From Talinum fruticosum (lineage: Eukaryota; Streptophyta; Magnoliopsida; Caryophyllales; Talinaceae), in contig JAITYX010000151.1 in NCBI GenBank assembly GCA_021018815.1, forward strand, positions 1 to 64,000: a DNA stretch of 64,000 bases, in the 5' to 3' direction. This document shows, piece after piece, positions 33,532 to 45,500 of this stretch. The notes beneath the pieces were generated by a model. The model worked only from the letters and a program-made list of their open reading frames with translations. It made no database searches and was not told the DNA's origin. Position 1 is the stretch's first letter; every line of letters begins with the position of its first letter. The translations under genes and the position numbers were made by a program.

Positions 33532-34163
33532 TGTGAGAGTTGGAGAGAAAAGATTGAACTTTTCGAATGGAAGAGAGAAGGAGGTGTAGAAGAAAATGAA
33601 AAAGGTAGAAGAAAGAGATGAGAGCAATCGTAACTTATGAGAGAGAGAGAGAGAGCTTCTTCGATGCTTGCAGATGATCAAGAGTGACTATTCACGTAGT
33701 AATCTTCCGCGAGAAGTTTTCGTTTGAGAGAGAAGGAGTTTAGAATACCGAGATGAAGATGGATAGACGTTATTTATAGAAAATAAGCGCGCCCGTCCAC
33801 TATCCGTTAAGTAACTCCGTTCGACTCGGCTAGTCCATCAGTCACCAAAGACCGGTGTGACGGTTCTTCTTCAATGGTTGAGATACCAGCGGTTTGAAAT
33901 CCATGGCTAAGATCCGATTGCAACGCTCGAGAAAGAGAGAGAAAAGATTTTGAAAATATAATTCGAAACTTTCCACTGTTCTAGAGATAGTTTCGTAAAA
34001 TTTGATGTCCAAGTTTCTCTACGTCCGAGTTTAACTCGTAAAGGTTTCGAGTGACTCGAAACACGAAATAACTATCAGCTCAGTATCACCGAATCAACCG
34101 AACTGACTGTTATTAGTAAAGAAAACACATAGCACGTAATCAAGTTGCAAGGGTAACACATAT
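33532..34163 (-). other. Element A region between RNase H and the 3' ORF
   Basis: This noncoding stretch of about 630 bp lies between the pol stop (34164-34166) and the 3' ORF ATG. It includes a GA microsatellite near 33641-33656. A TATA-like TCTATAAATA on the minus strand at about 33771-33781 could be a promoter for the 3' ORF. The same spacer exists in C at 52620-53246, with the string at about 52852-52862. Confidence 0.5.
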
Positions 34164-35560
34164 TTAAGCATTCAACATACCAAGCTCATTCCGAATAAAA
34201 CAAAACCGATCTTCACCAAGGGGCTTAGTAAAGACATCAGCTAATTGAAGATTAGTAGGAATGAACTCAAGTGCAATATCACCCTTTTCCGAGTGATCAC
34301 GTAAGTAGTGATACTCGACCTCAATATGCTTTGTTTTTAGTGCTCGGACAGATTCTTGGTGATACTGATTGCGCTTTGGTTATCACACTTGATTGGAACT
34401 CATTTGAGAAATAGTCCAAGATCCTTTAAGTGTTGTTTTATCTAAAGAATCTGAGCGCAACAAGCTCCAGCGGCAATATATTCAGCTTCCGCAATCGATA
34501 GAGCTACCGAGTTTTGCTTCTTTAAGTGCCAAGATATTAGGGATTGACCCGAAATTGGCAAGCTCCAGATGTGCTCTTTCGATCAACTTTGTATCCTGTG
34601 TAATCTGCGTCCGAGTATCCAGATCGAGTCGGCTTCCGAGTCTCTGGAATACCACGGACCTAAATTCTAAGTGCTCGCAAGATATCCGAATATTCTCTTC
34701 ACCGCATTGAGATGTGATTCTTTTGGATTAGCTTGAATCTTGCGCATAAACAAACACTGAACATTATATCTCGTCTCGCTTGAAGTGAGATATAGCAGAG
34801 ATCCAATCATACCTCGATAAAGTTTCGATCTACCGCTTTACCTTTTTCGTCCGAGTCAAGCTTTATGCCGCTGCTCATAGGAGTAGATGCATGTTTTGCA
34901 TCTTGGAGTTTGTATTTCTTCAGCAGTTCCTTGGTGTAGTTTGATTGATGAACAAAGATTCCATCTTTGTCTTGTTTGATTTGCAACCCAAGGAAGAAAT
35001 TGAGTCTCCTATCATACTCATTTGGAACTCTTGACTCATCAACTCGTAAAATTCTCGCACGTAAACTCATTAGTAGCACCGAAAATAATATCATCAACAA
35101 AGATTTGAACAATAAGAAAGTCTTTCCCTTTGGTCTTTATGAAGAGAGTTTTTCGATCCGACCTCTTTTGAAATCATTTTGAACTAAGAAGCTACTCGAG
35201 TCATTCATACCAAGCCCGAGGTGCTTGCTTAAGACCATAGAGAGCCTTTTGAATTTTGAAAACATGATTTGGAAATTCCGAGTTTTCAAAACCAGGAGGC
35301 CGCTCGACATAAACTTCCTCCTCAATAAAACCATTAAGGAAGGCACACTTAACATCCATTTGATATAATTTAATATGCATGCAGGATGCAAGTGCCAACA
35401 GTATTCTAATGGCCTCAACTCTGCTACTGGTGCAAAACTTTCCCCACAATCAATTCCTTCTTCTTGATTGTAACCTCGAGCCACAAGTCTAGCCTTGTTT
35501 CTGACTACCACTCCACCCTCATCCAGCTTTGTTTTTGAAAACCCATTTGGTTCCTATAAC
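34164..35560 (-). pseudogene. Element A reverse transcriptase and RNase H
   Basis: This is the C-terminal pol of a copia element, broken by shifts. RT begins near [20 protein letters not shown] and continues [20 protein letters not shown] and [15 protein letters not shown] (35201-35449). The catalytic FVDDIIFGATNE is near 35075-35110, and FFLGLQIKQDKDGIFVHQ is at about 34975. RNase H follows with SIAEAEYIAAGACCAQI near 34450-34500 and ends at the stop 34164-34166 after GMLNA. The usual motif starts YVDD; here F replaces Y, whereas C keeps Y. It would copy the element RNA and degrade the template in the particle. Confidence 0.8.
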
Positions 35561-36900
35561 CGGGTGGTCGAAGGTCGGTTGGTCGAGTCCGGACTTGGTT
35601 TCTCTCGAATTGATTTAGTTCCTCTTGCATGGCCTCTACCCATTCAGGTTCATTAAGGGCCTCTAGTGCATTTTTGGGTTCAGTTAATGAAATGAATGTA
35701 GTGAATGCACATAGATTATGAAGAGAGGAACCAGTTCTTACCCCACTGTTGATATCGAAATGATGTTTTCTTGGGGATGACTGGAAGTAAATTTGAAAGC
35801 TTTACCAGCTTCTTTGATTCACCAGGTTTGTGGGTTGAACCGCTTGATCTTCGAAGCTTGTTCCGTGTGATCCCCTTCACCGATTTGTTCGTTCCGAGCC
35901 AACTCTTGTACTCGTCTCATTCCGAGCTTCCTCGTTCGAGCGACCTCATTCCGAGTCGGTTGGGTCCGAGTCTTTGTAGGCTTAACTTCGTCATCATCCT
36001 TTCGAGCTTCAGCTTCGAGTAAGAAGATTCACTTGGCTTCTCCTGTTCAAGTTCATCAAATACTACGTGGACAATTTCTTCCACTTTGTTAGTTCTCTTA
36101 TTGAAGATGCGATAAGCTTTGCTATAAGATGAGTAACCCGTAAAAATACCTTCGTATCGACCGAGCATCAAACTTGGTCGATGATCCTTACCATTGTTGT
36201 GAACGAAGCACTTACATCCGAATGGTCTCGAAATAGGAAATATTTGGCTTCTTCCCTTTGTATAGCTCATAGGGTGTTAACTTTAGAATGGGTCTAATGA
36301 GGCATCGATTGAGAGTGTAGTTGGTCGTGTTTACTACCTCCGCCTGTAAATAGTAAGGCAAGTTGTGTTCAATCATCATCGTTCTTGCTATTTCTTCAAG
36401 GGTTCTGTTCTTTCTCTCAACTACTCCATTCTCGTTGAGGAGTTCTGGTGCCGAGAAGTTGTGAGAGATTCCATTTTTGTCACAAAACTCGAGAATTCCG
36501 AGTAATCGAACTCCCTTCCATGGTCGGTTCGAATCTTTTGAATCCGAGTCCGAGACTCAACTTGAATCTTTCTACAGAGCTTGCTGAACTCCTTGAAGGC
36601 TTCATTTTTATGCTTGAGAAAACACACCCGTGTAAATCTTGAAAAATCATCAATAATAACAAGTATGTAAGATTTACCTCCGAGACTCTTCACAGGGATT
36701 TCACCACATAAGTCCATATGTAGTAATTCAAGTGCGTTGGATGTGGAAACTGTCTTCAGAGATTTGAATGAAGATCTCGACTTGTTTCCTCTCGGTGCAT
36801 GCTTCACATACTTTGTCCTTCTCAAAAGCACGCTTAGGTAATCCTCTAACCAGATTATGAGATGCAAGCTTTTTGATAGTATGCATGCTAATATGACCTA
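35561..36900 (-). pseudogene. Element A integrase
   Basis: This is copia integrase. The zinc-binding N-terminal part is at about 36780-36900 (a decayed HHCC with KKLASHNLVRGLPK). The catalytic core spans 36421-36780 with LLHMDLCGEIPVKSLGGKSY, VIIDDFSRFTRVCFLKHKNE and IRTDHGREFDYSEF, then NGVVERKNRTLEE-like residues near 36390-36430. The C-terminal part has PYELYKGKKPNISY-like residues and CFVHNNGKDH (35917-36270), and then an acidic linker to RT. Several shifts break it. Its role is to insert the cDNA into the genome. Confidence 0.75.
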
Positions 36901-37350
36901 ATATACGATGCCAAGTCCAAGAATCATCATGGAGAGATGCTTTTAAACATGATAAGTTCCGACTTGGGTCGAAAGAGGGATGATGTAGGTATTACCCGAT
37001 CTCTTACCTAAGAGCTTTATCTCTTTGGTGGTCTCATCCGAGATGTAGCACTTAGATTGAGTGAACCTTACCTCTTGACCTTTGTCACATAGCTGGGAGA
37101 TGCTAAGTAGATTGTACTTTAGCCCTTTGACAAGGTAGACTGGGCTCACCGGATTGCTTCCTTTTCCGATCTTGCCAATGCCCACTATCTTACCTTTGCT
37201 GTCATCTCCAAAAGTGACTTTTCCTCCTTTATATGATTCTAGCTCGTAAAAGAGTCCTTGGTCACCCGACATGTGTCGAGAACATCCGCCGTCCAGGTAC
37301 CAGTGTCCTTTCGATCTTTTCCGAGTTACCCGCAAAACAAAGAGAATCTA
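36901..37350 (-). pseudogene. Element A protease and pre-integrase
   Basis: The 130-codon frame 36943-37335 holds GHWYLDGGCSRHMSGD, the copia aspartic protease site. The site reads D-G-G where D-S-G or D-T-G is usual. VTFGDDSKGKIVGIGKIGKG, then LKYNLLSISQLCDKGQEVRF follow, typical of the protease and pre-integrase junction. It would cut the Gag-Pol polyprotein. Confidence 0.8.
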
Positions 37351-39150
37351 ACCCTTCTCACTTCCTCTAACGAACCCAAGAACATTCCTTATCGTGGTCC
37401 TTTTCGAGGAAGAAGGTGTTTCGTAACCCGCATTTGAATGACTTTGGGTTTTGTCTCGATTCTCGAGTCTTCCTCTCGGAGAACCGAGTCCGTGTCTCTT
37501 TCTTTTTGAAAACCTTTCCTTTAGAGACAGAAGAAAATGGTTTCTTTTTGTAAATAGCTTTGGGCTTAGTCCTCCTTTCATTTCTATGAATGGGACCGTG
37601 CTCAGCTTTCCCGAACTTTACTGCTTCGGAATCCTTTTTGAACAATTCGAGTAAGAATTAGATTCTTCCTCTTTGTTGAATCCAAGACCTTCTTTTCGAA
37701 AAGAGACACATTGTGATCCTAAGAGCATGTCAAGGTTCTTCCGACCTTGAGTAAACTTTAAAACCAGATCTCGAGATTCAGTGAGCTTCGTTTGAGTTGC
37801 TCATTTTCTTTCTTGAGTAACTCGAGTCGGCCTCATTAGCTTGAGTACTTGTCTTGAGTTCTCCGAGTATGAGTCTTAGTTTTTCTAATTCGTTTTTCAA
37901 AGAAGTGCTCTCGAAGTGATTGACTCAAGTTGTTCTTTGAAATGAGAAGAATCGAATTGGACTTTTCTTCCAAAGTAAAAATGTATTTGGCTAAATCAAC
38001 TTTGGAGAATTTGAGAAAGTAGTTTATTACCTCTTGAGGATCGGTTCCTCATTATTCGAGTCCGAGTCCGACTCTCTTTCAACTTCGAGTCGGAGATAGC
38101 CATCGGACACTTTGAGTCATCTCGAGTCCTCGTCGTCTTCGATGAGTCCTCATCGCTCCATGTTGCCATCATGGCCTTTTTCTTCTTCCTCGTCCCTTTT
38201 TCTTTTTGCACAGTCCTTGACTATGTGGTCCTTGCTGCCATATTCAAAACATCCGTAATTCTTAGACAAAGATAACTTTGAAGGAGAAGAGAATTTACCT
38301 TTTCTATCTCTCTTGTCTTTCTTATAGAATTCTTCCTTTGGTCTTTTGTCCCATCTTTTATGCTTCATCATTCTCTTGAAGCCTCTTGCAATGAGTGCCA
38401 TGGGATCGTCTTCCGAGTCGGATGAGCTCAGACTTGCTTCTTGGGATTCTAAGGCTTTAAGTGCAATGTTCCTTTTGGAAGTACCCTCAGCATCTTCTTC
38501 TTCCGGATGTATCTCATGCGTTAGAAGCTTTCCAATGAGCTCGTCCGGCTTCAAGAGTGAGAGGTTCCGAGCCTCTTCTATGGCAGTCACCTTAGGACCC
38601 CATCGTCTCTTGGGTGGGCTTCGAGAATTTTCCGGCACATTTCTTCATGGGAGATTTTCTTTCCCGGAGATTTGAGATTGTTGGTGATCTTAGTGAAGCG
38701 AATGAACATCCGAGTAATGTTCTCCTCTCGGCTCCATTTTGAACAGCTCATATTTGTGAAGATATCGACCGATCTTTGCTTGTCTCACCCGACTTGTACC
38801 TTCGTAGGTGTTGACCAAGGTATCCCATACCCCTTTAGCAGAGTCACAGTGCGAGACTCGATTGTATTCTTCCGAGCTTATGGCGCACATAAGAATGTTC
38901 ATGGCTTTGAAATTCTTTCGAACTTTTCGCTTCGCTGGTGTGAACTCAGCCTTTGTCTTGGGAAGGATTCCGAAATCATCTGTCTTCGTTGGAATGTAGT
39001 TTCCTTGTTGTATGATTTCCCATACTTCTTCATCATGATCCATGAGGAAGCATTCCATAAGCTTCTTCCCGTGCCCAAAGTTTGAACCTTTGAATTTTGG
39101 TGGCCTGTTAGAAGATCTTCCTTCGTCGAACTCTCCTGTGTTCGAGCCAT
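37351..39150 (-). pseudogene. Element A gag
   Basis: ATG 39150 (MARTQ) is 60 bp downstream of the LTR end. The UBN2-type gag domain carries LMECFLMDHDEEVWEIIQQ-like residues, CAISSEEYNRVS and WDTLVNTYEGTS. A 162-codon frame (38150-38638) continues with SLLKPDELIGKLLTHEIHPE, a serine/acid-rich run and a lysine-rich stretch. It ends in the zinc knuckle CFEYGSKDHIVKDC, in which the second cysteine is tyrosine. A coiled-coil-like stretch follows to the protease. Several shifts break it. It would form the virus-like particle. Confidence 0.75.
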
Positions 39151-39191
39151 CCGATCTTTAAACCTTTGGATTGTTAGATCCTTTCCGAAAG

Positions 39192-39208
39192 GCTAGGCTC
39201 GATACCAA
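39192..39208 (-). promoter_or_regulatory. Primer binding site of element A
   Basis: The minus strand reads TTGGTATCGAGCCTAGC, one mismatch and one indel from the TGGTATCAGAGC complementary to initiator tRNA-Met. It lies one base inside the 5' LTR. Confidence 0.8.
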
Positions 39209-39236
39209 TTGAAGGTTTGCTCGGGAGAGTCTCGAG

Positions 39237-39263
39237 TCACCCTAGAGGGGGTGAATAGGGTGA
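39237..39263 (-). promoter_or_regulatory. Conserved U5 hairpin of the copia family
   Basis: TCACCCTA and TAGGGTGA form an 8 bp inverted repeat around an 11 nt loop, about 27 bp from the LTR end that meets the primer site. Equivalent blocks are at 4171-4196, 58317-58344 and in every other family LTR here. In the RNA it would lie in U5, just upstream of the primer site. Confidence 0.6.
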
Positions 39264-39860
39264 CAGAAAAATTCTTTACGAAAACACTCACTTTTGCGCA
39301 GAAAGGAAATAAAGACAGATTCCGAGTCGATTAACAAGGTCGAAAAGATTGGACTCGTAAAGCAATGAATAAGAAGAAACAAGAGCAATGAAGACTGTTC
39401 GAGTCTAGAATGAACTCATAAAGATAACGCAAAGATTTTACGTGGAAACTCTCCCGGGGTAGAAAACCACGGCCCGTGTCAATCTAGACACGAAGTCAAA
39501 TCCACTATTTTGAGTCCACAAAATACCGTGAACCGACCGAACCCGAGTTGCTCCCTTAGACAACTCTATACAGATTTTCCTAGACTCATAAATTCCCTTA
39601 TCCGATCCAAGTACTTCCTAGCTGAGATAACCCTTATAGCTAGGGATAACTAAGCTGAGTTAACCTTTATAGCTTAGTCAAGGGACCTTACAAAAGATGT
39701 AAGAAGAGTTTGTAACTGAGTACAAGAGCTTACAACTCGTAAAGTAATGAATTACAGAGTAGGAGTTGTAAGTTGAAGATTGAGAATGAATACAATAACT
39801 TTGATTAAGTATGTGTATAAACAATATCTTCGGCAGTCTTCAAGTCTTGTGAAGTGGCTT

Positions 39861-39870
39861 CTATTTATAG
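39861..39870 (-). promoter_or_regulatory. TATA box of element A 5' LTR
   Basis: CTATAAATAG on the minus strand lies in the context TATCTATAAATAGAAGCC, about 650 bp from the LTR's inner end. It is conserved in the LTRs of A, B (5'), C and D, so it is the likely transcription promoter. Confidence 0.7.
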
Positions 39871-40782
39871 ATAATCGAGCAGAGTAGCCGTTATCTTCAT
39901 CTACCGACCGACGAGCGTTGTATGACCGTTGATCGAGGCTTGCTGAGTCACTCGAAAGTATCCATTGAAATATGGACGCTGGACAACGGTTTAACTCTCT
40001 TGGGAGTCCCAAAACCATCGGTAGTGTCTTGAAGAATGAGGTGGAAACCACCGTTAAACTTGGCGTTCCAATTTTCCGGATATGGAAGCGACATGCCTTC
40101 TAACACAATCTTCCGGGACTGGAGCAGAGAAGGTGAAGAGCCATGTCTCGCTGGTGATTTGACGTTCAAGCTCGGCTACTTTTGTAGTTTGAAAAAATGT
40201 ATCCTCTAATGAATAACCTACAAAAGTAAAACACCTTCGGTTCTCAAAGTAAAAATACTTTGGTCCAAGGTTAGACACGGATAATAATAAAATTATGATA
40301 ATTAACCAACCGATTATCCGAGTCAAAAAGAAATGGAGTTTTCGAGTCTAATATCCATGATACTCGGAATTCCATCCGACTTAGTCTAAGCGAAGAATCA
40401 AGTTCGATAAAGGATTTTAGAGAGGATTAACTTGATATAGACTAAGCATGAAATAAACTAAGAATACCGACTATAACGAAATAGAACAAATAACCGTAAG
40501 TCGATTCTGAGTGAGAAGCGGCGAATAAAGGTATATTCAAAATGCGATTAATCCGAGTGAGAATGGACTCGGAATATAGAACCAGTTTTACGAGTCGCTA
40601 CTGAAAAGCGGTAAAATATGATAAGTCAAGGATATATCACTTAGAGAAGATACTATTTTACTCAAATAAGTTTCTAATACACATAGAATGCCTTGGAGTC
40701 AAAACTCTATATGTATGAAATCGTTATACCTAATTCCTTTTTCATAACTCAAAAAAGTATTGAGCGAGTGTCCGAGTCTTCG

Positions 40783-42187
40783 ACTTCCTCAAGCTTGACT
40801 GCTGCTGACCGATATTTGTCGGCGAGGTCTTCGAGTCACTCGGACTACTATCCGAGCTAATCGGCTCCGGTTGAGGGGTGGGAGCACATTGTCCTTCGGC
40901 TGCTTCCTTTTCTGCTGCTTCTTCCTCCTTCTCTTCTTCTTCCTTCTCCCCTTCCTCCTTCTCCTCGGAAGGAGCTGCCTCAGCCAGCAGCCTCCTCTTC
41001 TTCTTTTTCTACCTCTCCGAATTTGTCTTAACTACCGGGGTCCTAAGTCGCTTTGGAGCGCCTTTCTTAGAGGACCTCAATCAACTCCTTCTGCTCCTTA
41101 ACCAGTGCCTTCATCTCGAGGAGCACGTCCTGCTCGCTCTCGGATTTGAGACTGGGCTGTCTTTTGGTTTATGGTCATAAAGCTGGAAGACAGATCTTGA
41201 ATGACCGGAGAGTGTCCTTGATCTCGGTGGACACGAGAGGAGAGATTTTCTAACATTGTGTAAGAAAAAGCGAAGAGAGAACATGAGAAGCACTCGAAGT
41301 GGAAGCACCGCCAGGTGCAGGAGGTAGAGAGAGAGGAGTCCGAGTTTGAGTATGAGGCGGAGGTGAAGGTTGCCTCGGTTCCGAGCTTTGGACCCGGACA
41401 CCGGTTGGGTCTCGTGGTATCCATAGCCAAGAAGCTCTTTTCTTCCAACTACTATGGAAGCCTCGAAACCGTATTAGGATGTGAGGGAGTGGGACTTTGA
41501 ATTGCTTGAAAATAAAGGTGAGAAAAGCCCCAAAAAGAAGTGGGGTGGATTTCTTTGTCTAAGCTGGCACAGAGGGCATCTCGCTCTATGATTACTTGGG
41601 AAGAGGTCTACTTTGTAGCCCTCTAGAATGTCCAAAGAGCCTTGGGAATCTTGGAGTTTGGATTCCCTTTGTTAGAATGCTTGAGAGAAGAAGGTTCTCA
41701 TTAGCGGGACGTAAAGAAGACAAGCTTCGACTTCATCCGAGTCACGGAGAAGTTTTTCCGTGACTCGGGGATTTCTTTGGCGTACTTATCGAAGAATTCA
41801 TCAGCAACCTCGTTGAAAGGTACAGGGTTGTCTGTTAAGGAAAAGAGATGATACTTTGAATAAGTGGTGGAGGAGAGCGACATTGATTCGAACAATGACA
41901 TCTTGAACTCGGGAGGTGAGGATCCCCTCGAGCTAGAAAGATTTGAATAGAACTCGGAGACATGTTACGGGTAGATAAACTCGCTGAAACATAGGAAACT
42001 GTAAACCCTCGTGGTTTTGATGTGGTTCAACCACGAAAATTTTATGGTTGGGAAGAATTTGTCATCCAACGTAAAGTGTTGGAGGACAAGGATTTTAGAG
42101 GGGTTGGAAAGACCCTCTTGGCTTTTGGTTCGGGGCTTCTTGGTTGCGAGAACCAAGAAAGTCCAGGTGACAACCTCTTTTCGGTAT
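40783..42187 (-). pseudogene. Element B 3' ORF, N-terminal and middle part
   Basis: This is the main part of B's extra ORF, cut at 40782 by element A. The start codon equivalent to MPKRG of C is lost (reads IPKRGCHLDFLG, near 42187). Further on are FNEVADEFFDKYAKEIPESR and NFSVTRMKSKL (41701-41901), equivalent to FTEVADDFFEKYAKEFHESR in C, and an acid- and serine-rich part. Multiple shifts and stops are present. Confidence 0.65.
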
Positions 42188-42819
42188 AATTGTGGAGTTT
42201 CGAGAAGAGAGAAGATAACTCGACGAAAGAGAGAGTGAGAGAGAGAAAAAAAGAGTAGAGAGAGCTGAGAGCTTTCGGTGCTTACTTGAGATGTTTCTTG
42301 CTTGCTTGAGAGTAAAGGTTTGCTTCTTCAAAAACATTGAACTTGCTTGTGAGGTAGTATGCGAGAGTGTGAGCGAGTAGAGAGTAAAGTAGTGAAATCA
42401 AGGAAAAGGATGCTATTTATAGAGAAAGAATTGTCCTTTAGTATTCGTTCGACCAAACAGTCCAATGATCGCCTCAAACTGGTGTGACTTTTCAGCTCTC
42501 CAACGGTTAGAAATCCAGTGTTTGTCTTCTAACGGCTAGTTCTCCGATTGATACGCGAGAGAGAGAGATAGAGAGAGAGAAAAGACAAATTTTAAAAGAG
42601 ATTTATGAAATTCTCAACTAATCTAGATATGATTTTAGAAGTTTGATGTCCATTTTTCTCAAAACTAACTCGACTCAGTAAAGTTTTTGAGTCACTCGAA
42701 ACTGGAAACAAGTAATAACTCATAGCTCGGTATCACTGGGTTAACTGAACTAATTGTTATTAAAGCACCGAAAACAACTATTTAACACATAATCATGCAA
42801 AGTAATTTCTCTTAGAAAA
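42188..42819 (-). other. Element B region between RNase H and the 3' ORF
   Basis: This is a noncoding spacer as in A and C, with a GA microsatellite near 42555-42580. Nothing else is seen. Confidence 0.45.
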
Positions 42820-44140
42820 GCACATAATCATGCCAAGCTCATTCGTAATAAAGCAAAACCGATCCTCATTAAGTGGCTTAGTAAAGATATGAGCTAGTTG
42901 AAGTTTGATAGGAATGAAATCAAGTTCAATATCACCTTTCTCAGAATGGTCTCTTAGGAAATTATACCGACCTCAATATGCTTTGTCTTTGAGTGCTTGA
43001 ACTGGATTCTTAGTTTTGCTGATTGCACTTTGATTGTCACACTTGATTGGAATTGATTTGAATGAAAGTCTAAGATCTCTCAAGTGTTGCTTGATCCATA
43101 GAATCCGATCACAGCATGCTCCAGTGTAATGTACTCAGCTTCAGCGAGTTGATAGAGCTACTGAGTTACGCCTCTTTGAGTGCCAAGATATAAGGGATTG
43201 ACCTATAAATTGGTAGGTTCCTCAAGTACTCCTTCTATCAACCTTGTATCTAGCATAGTCGGCATCCGAGTATCCAGTGAGAGTCGGTTCGGAGTCTCTT
43301 GAGTACCATAGACCTAGATTCTAAGTCCTCGCAAGATATTTAAAGATTCTCTTCACTGCAATGAGATGTGATTCTTTTGGATTAGCTTGAAATCTTGCAC
43401 CCAAATATACACTAAACATTATGTTTGGTCTACTGGAAGTAAGATACGGTAGAGATCCAAACATACACTAAACATTATGTCCAGTTTTATATTGCTTGCA
43501 TGTTTTGCATCTAGAAGTTTGTATTTCTTCAAGCAACTCCTTGGTATACTTTGATTGATGGACATAGATGCCATCTTTGTATTACTCGATTTGTAGATCA
43601 AGGAAGAAATTGAGTTCTCCTATCATACTCATTTGGAATTCCTGTTTCATCAACTCGGAAAAATCTCGACATAGAATTTCATTAATAGCTCCAAATATTA
43701 TATCATCAACATAGATCCGAGCAATAAGAAAGTCTTTCCCTATGGTTTTTATGGAAAGAGTTTTGTCAATCTGACCTCTTTTAAAATCATTTGAAACCAA
43801 GAAATTACTCAGTCTTTTTTATAGCAAGATCCGGGAGCTTTTTAAGACCATAAAGAGCTTTTGCAATTTGAAAACATGATTTGGAAATTCTGAATTTTCA
43901 AATCCATGGGGCTGTTCAACATAGACTTCCTCTTGAATGAAACCATTAAGAAAAAACATTTGACATCCATCTAATACAATTTGATATTCATGCTTGATGC
44001 AAATGCCAATAGGATTGTAATAGCTTCAATCCTAGCCATTGGTGCAAAGGTTTCCCCATCATCAATTCTTTCTTCTTGATTGTAACCTTAAGCCACAAGT
44101 CTTGCCTTATTTCGACTCCCAACCCACCTTCATCTAGTTT
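42820..44140 (-). pseudogene. Element B reverse transcriptase and RNase H
   Basis: The RT has NDFKRGQIDKTLSIKT, IYVDDIIFGAINEILCRDFS and SMIGELNFFLDLQIE in the frame 43582-43800, with an intact YVDD. Upstream pieces match VKCAFLNG and EEVYVEQPPGF-like segments. RNase H runs from about 43400 to 42820 in scattered frames. A local duplication near 43410-43480 repeats the ACACTAAACATTATGT string. The C-terminal GMLNA stop is lost. Confidence 0.7.
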
Positions 44141-45500
44141 GTTCTTGAAAACCCATTTGGTTCCTATGACTGGGTGGTGAGAAAGTCATTCGGTCACGAT
44201 TCGAGACTTGGTTTCTTTGAAATTGATTGAGTTCGTCTTGCATGGCCTCTACCCATTTAAGCTCATTTAAGGCCTCTAGCACATTTATGAGTTCTGTTCA
44301 TGAGATGAATGCTATCAATGCACATAGATTTTGTAAAGAAGAACGAGTTGTTACCCCACTTGTTGATGTCGGACAAGATATTTTCGAGTGGGTGGCTCGA
44401 AGCATATTTGAATGCTCCCCTATTATCCGGTTCACCACATTTGTAGGTTGAATCGGTTGATCTTCGATGGTCCGATCCGATTGAGCTTTCTCATCCGGTT
44501 GACCTTAAGCATTCGAGCTGGCTCTTGAGTCGATTCATGATGAGTCAAGGTGTTCCGAGTTACCTCATTTTGAGTGAGTTTTCCTTGACTCTGTCTTGGC
44601 TCATCTTCAGCAAGATCATCATCTCGATCGAGCTTTAGATCTAAGAACGTTTACTCGGTTTTCGTGATTAATCTCATAAAAAACAACGTGGATACTTTCT
44701 TCGACATTGTTAGTTCTTTTATTGAAAATGCGATATGCTTTACTATGAGATGAATAACCAAGAAAGATACCTTGATCTGACCGAGCATTAAACTTGGTCA
44801 GGTGATCCTTACCGTTGTTGTGAACATAACACTCGACATCCAAAGGGTTTGAAGTATGAAATGTTGGGTTTCTTCCCTTTGTAGAGCTCGTATGGAGTTT
44901 TCTTCTAGATGGGTCCGATGAGGGATCTATTCGGAGTGTAGTTTGATGTATTGACTGCCTCGGCCCATAAATAGTAACATAGATCATGTTCTATCATCAT
45001 TGTCTTTCCAATTTCTTCAAGAGTTTAATTCTTTCTCTCCACTACTCCATTTTGTTGAGGAGTTCTTGATGGTGAGAAGTTGTGGAAGATACTATTCTTA
45101 TCATATAACTCTGCAAATTTCGAGTAAACGAACTCCCTTCCAAGGTCGGTTCGAATTCTTTTGATCCGAGTCCGAGACTCAACTTGGATTTTCTGCAGAG
45201 CTTGCTCAACTCTTTGAAGGCTTCATTTTTATGCTTAAGAAAACACACCCAGGTAAATCGTGATTAGTAATCAACAATCACAAGTACATATGATTTACCT
45301 TGGATACTCTTGATAGGGATTTCACCACGTAAGTCCATATGCAACATTTCAAGCACATTGGATGTGGAAACATTTTTAAGAGATTTGAAAGATCATATGA
45401 CCTGTTTCCCTTTTATGCATGCTTCACAAATTTTATCTTTCTTAAATGCACAGTTAGGCAAGCCTCGGACTAAACCATGAGATGCAAGCTTTTTGATGGT
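44141..45500 (-). pseudogene. Element B integrase
   Basis: Scattered frames give CFLKHKNEAFKELSKLCRKS (45042-45248), a degraded RTDHGREF-like site, and C-terminal pieces VECYVHNNGKDHLTKFNARS then DQGIFLGYSSHSKAYRIFNK (44619-44987). Order and spacing match A. It is more decayed than A or C. Confidence 0.7.

Larger units (their letters stand above)
29953..40782 (-). mobile_element. Copia element A (Sirevirus-like), nested in B's 3' ORF
   Basis: A is a full-length minus-strand copy of about 10.8 kb. It has a 3' LTR (29953-31523), internal region (31524-39209) and 5' LTR (39210-40782). Flanking B sequence resumes the 3' ORF on both sides. The outermost LTR bases differ from the inner ones (CGAAGG and TCTTCG instead of TGAAGG and TCTTCA), and no clean 5 bp duplication is visible. 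The two LTRs look almost identical apart from small indels at CG-containing motifs, so the insertion is recent. Confidence 0.85.
39210..40782 (-). repeat. 5' LTR of element A
   Basis: This LTR of about 1573 bp begins TGAAGGTTTGCTCGGG next to the primer site. A TATA box is on the minus strand at 39861-39870, and the U5 hairpin is at 39237-39263. It is very close to the 3' LTR of A. Confidence 0.85.
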
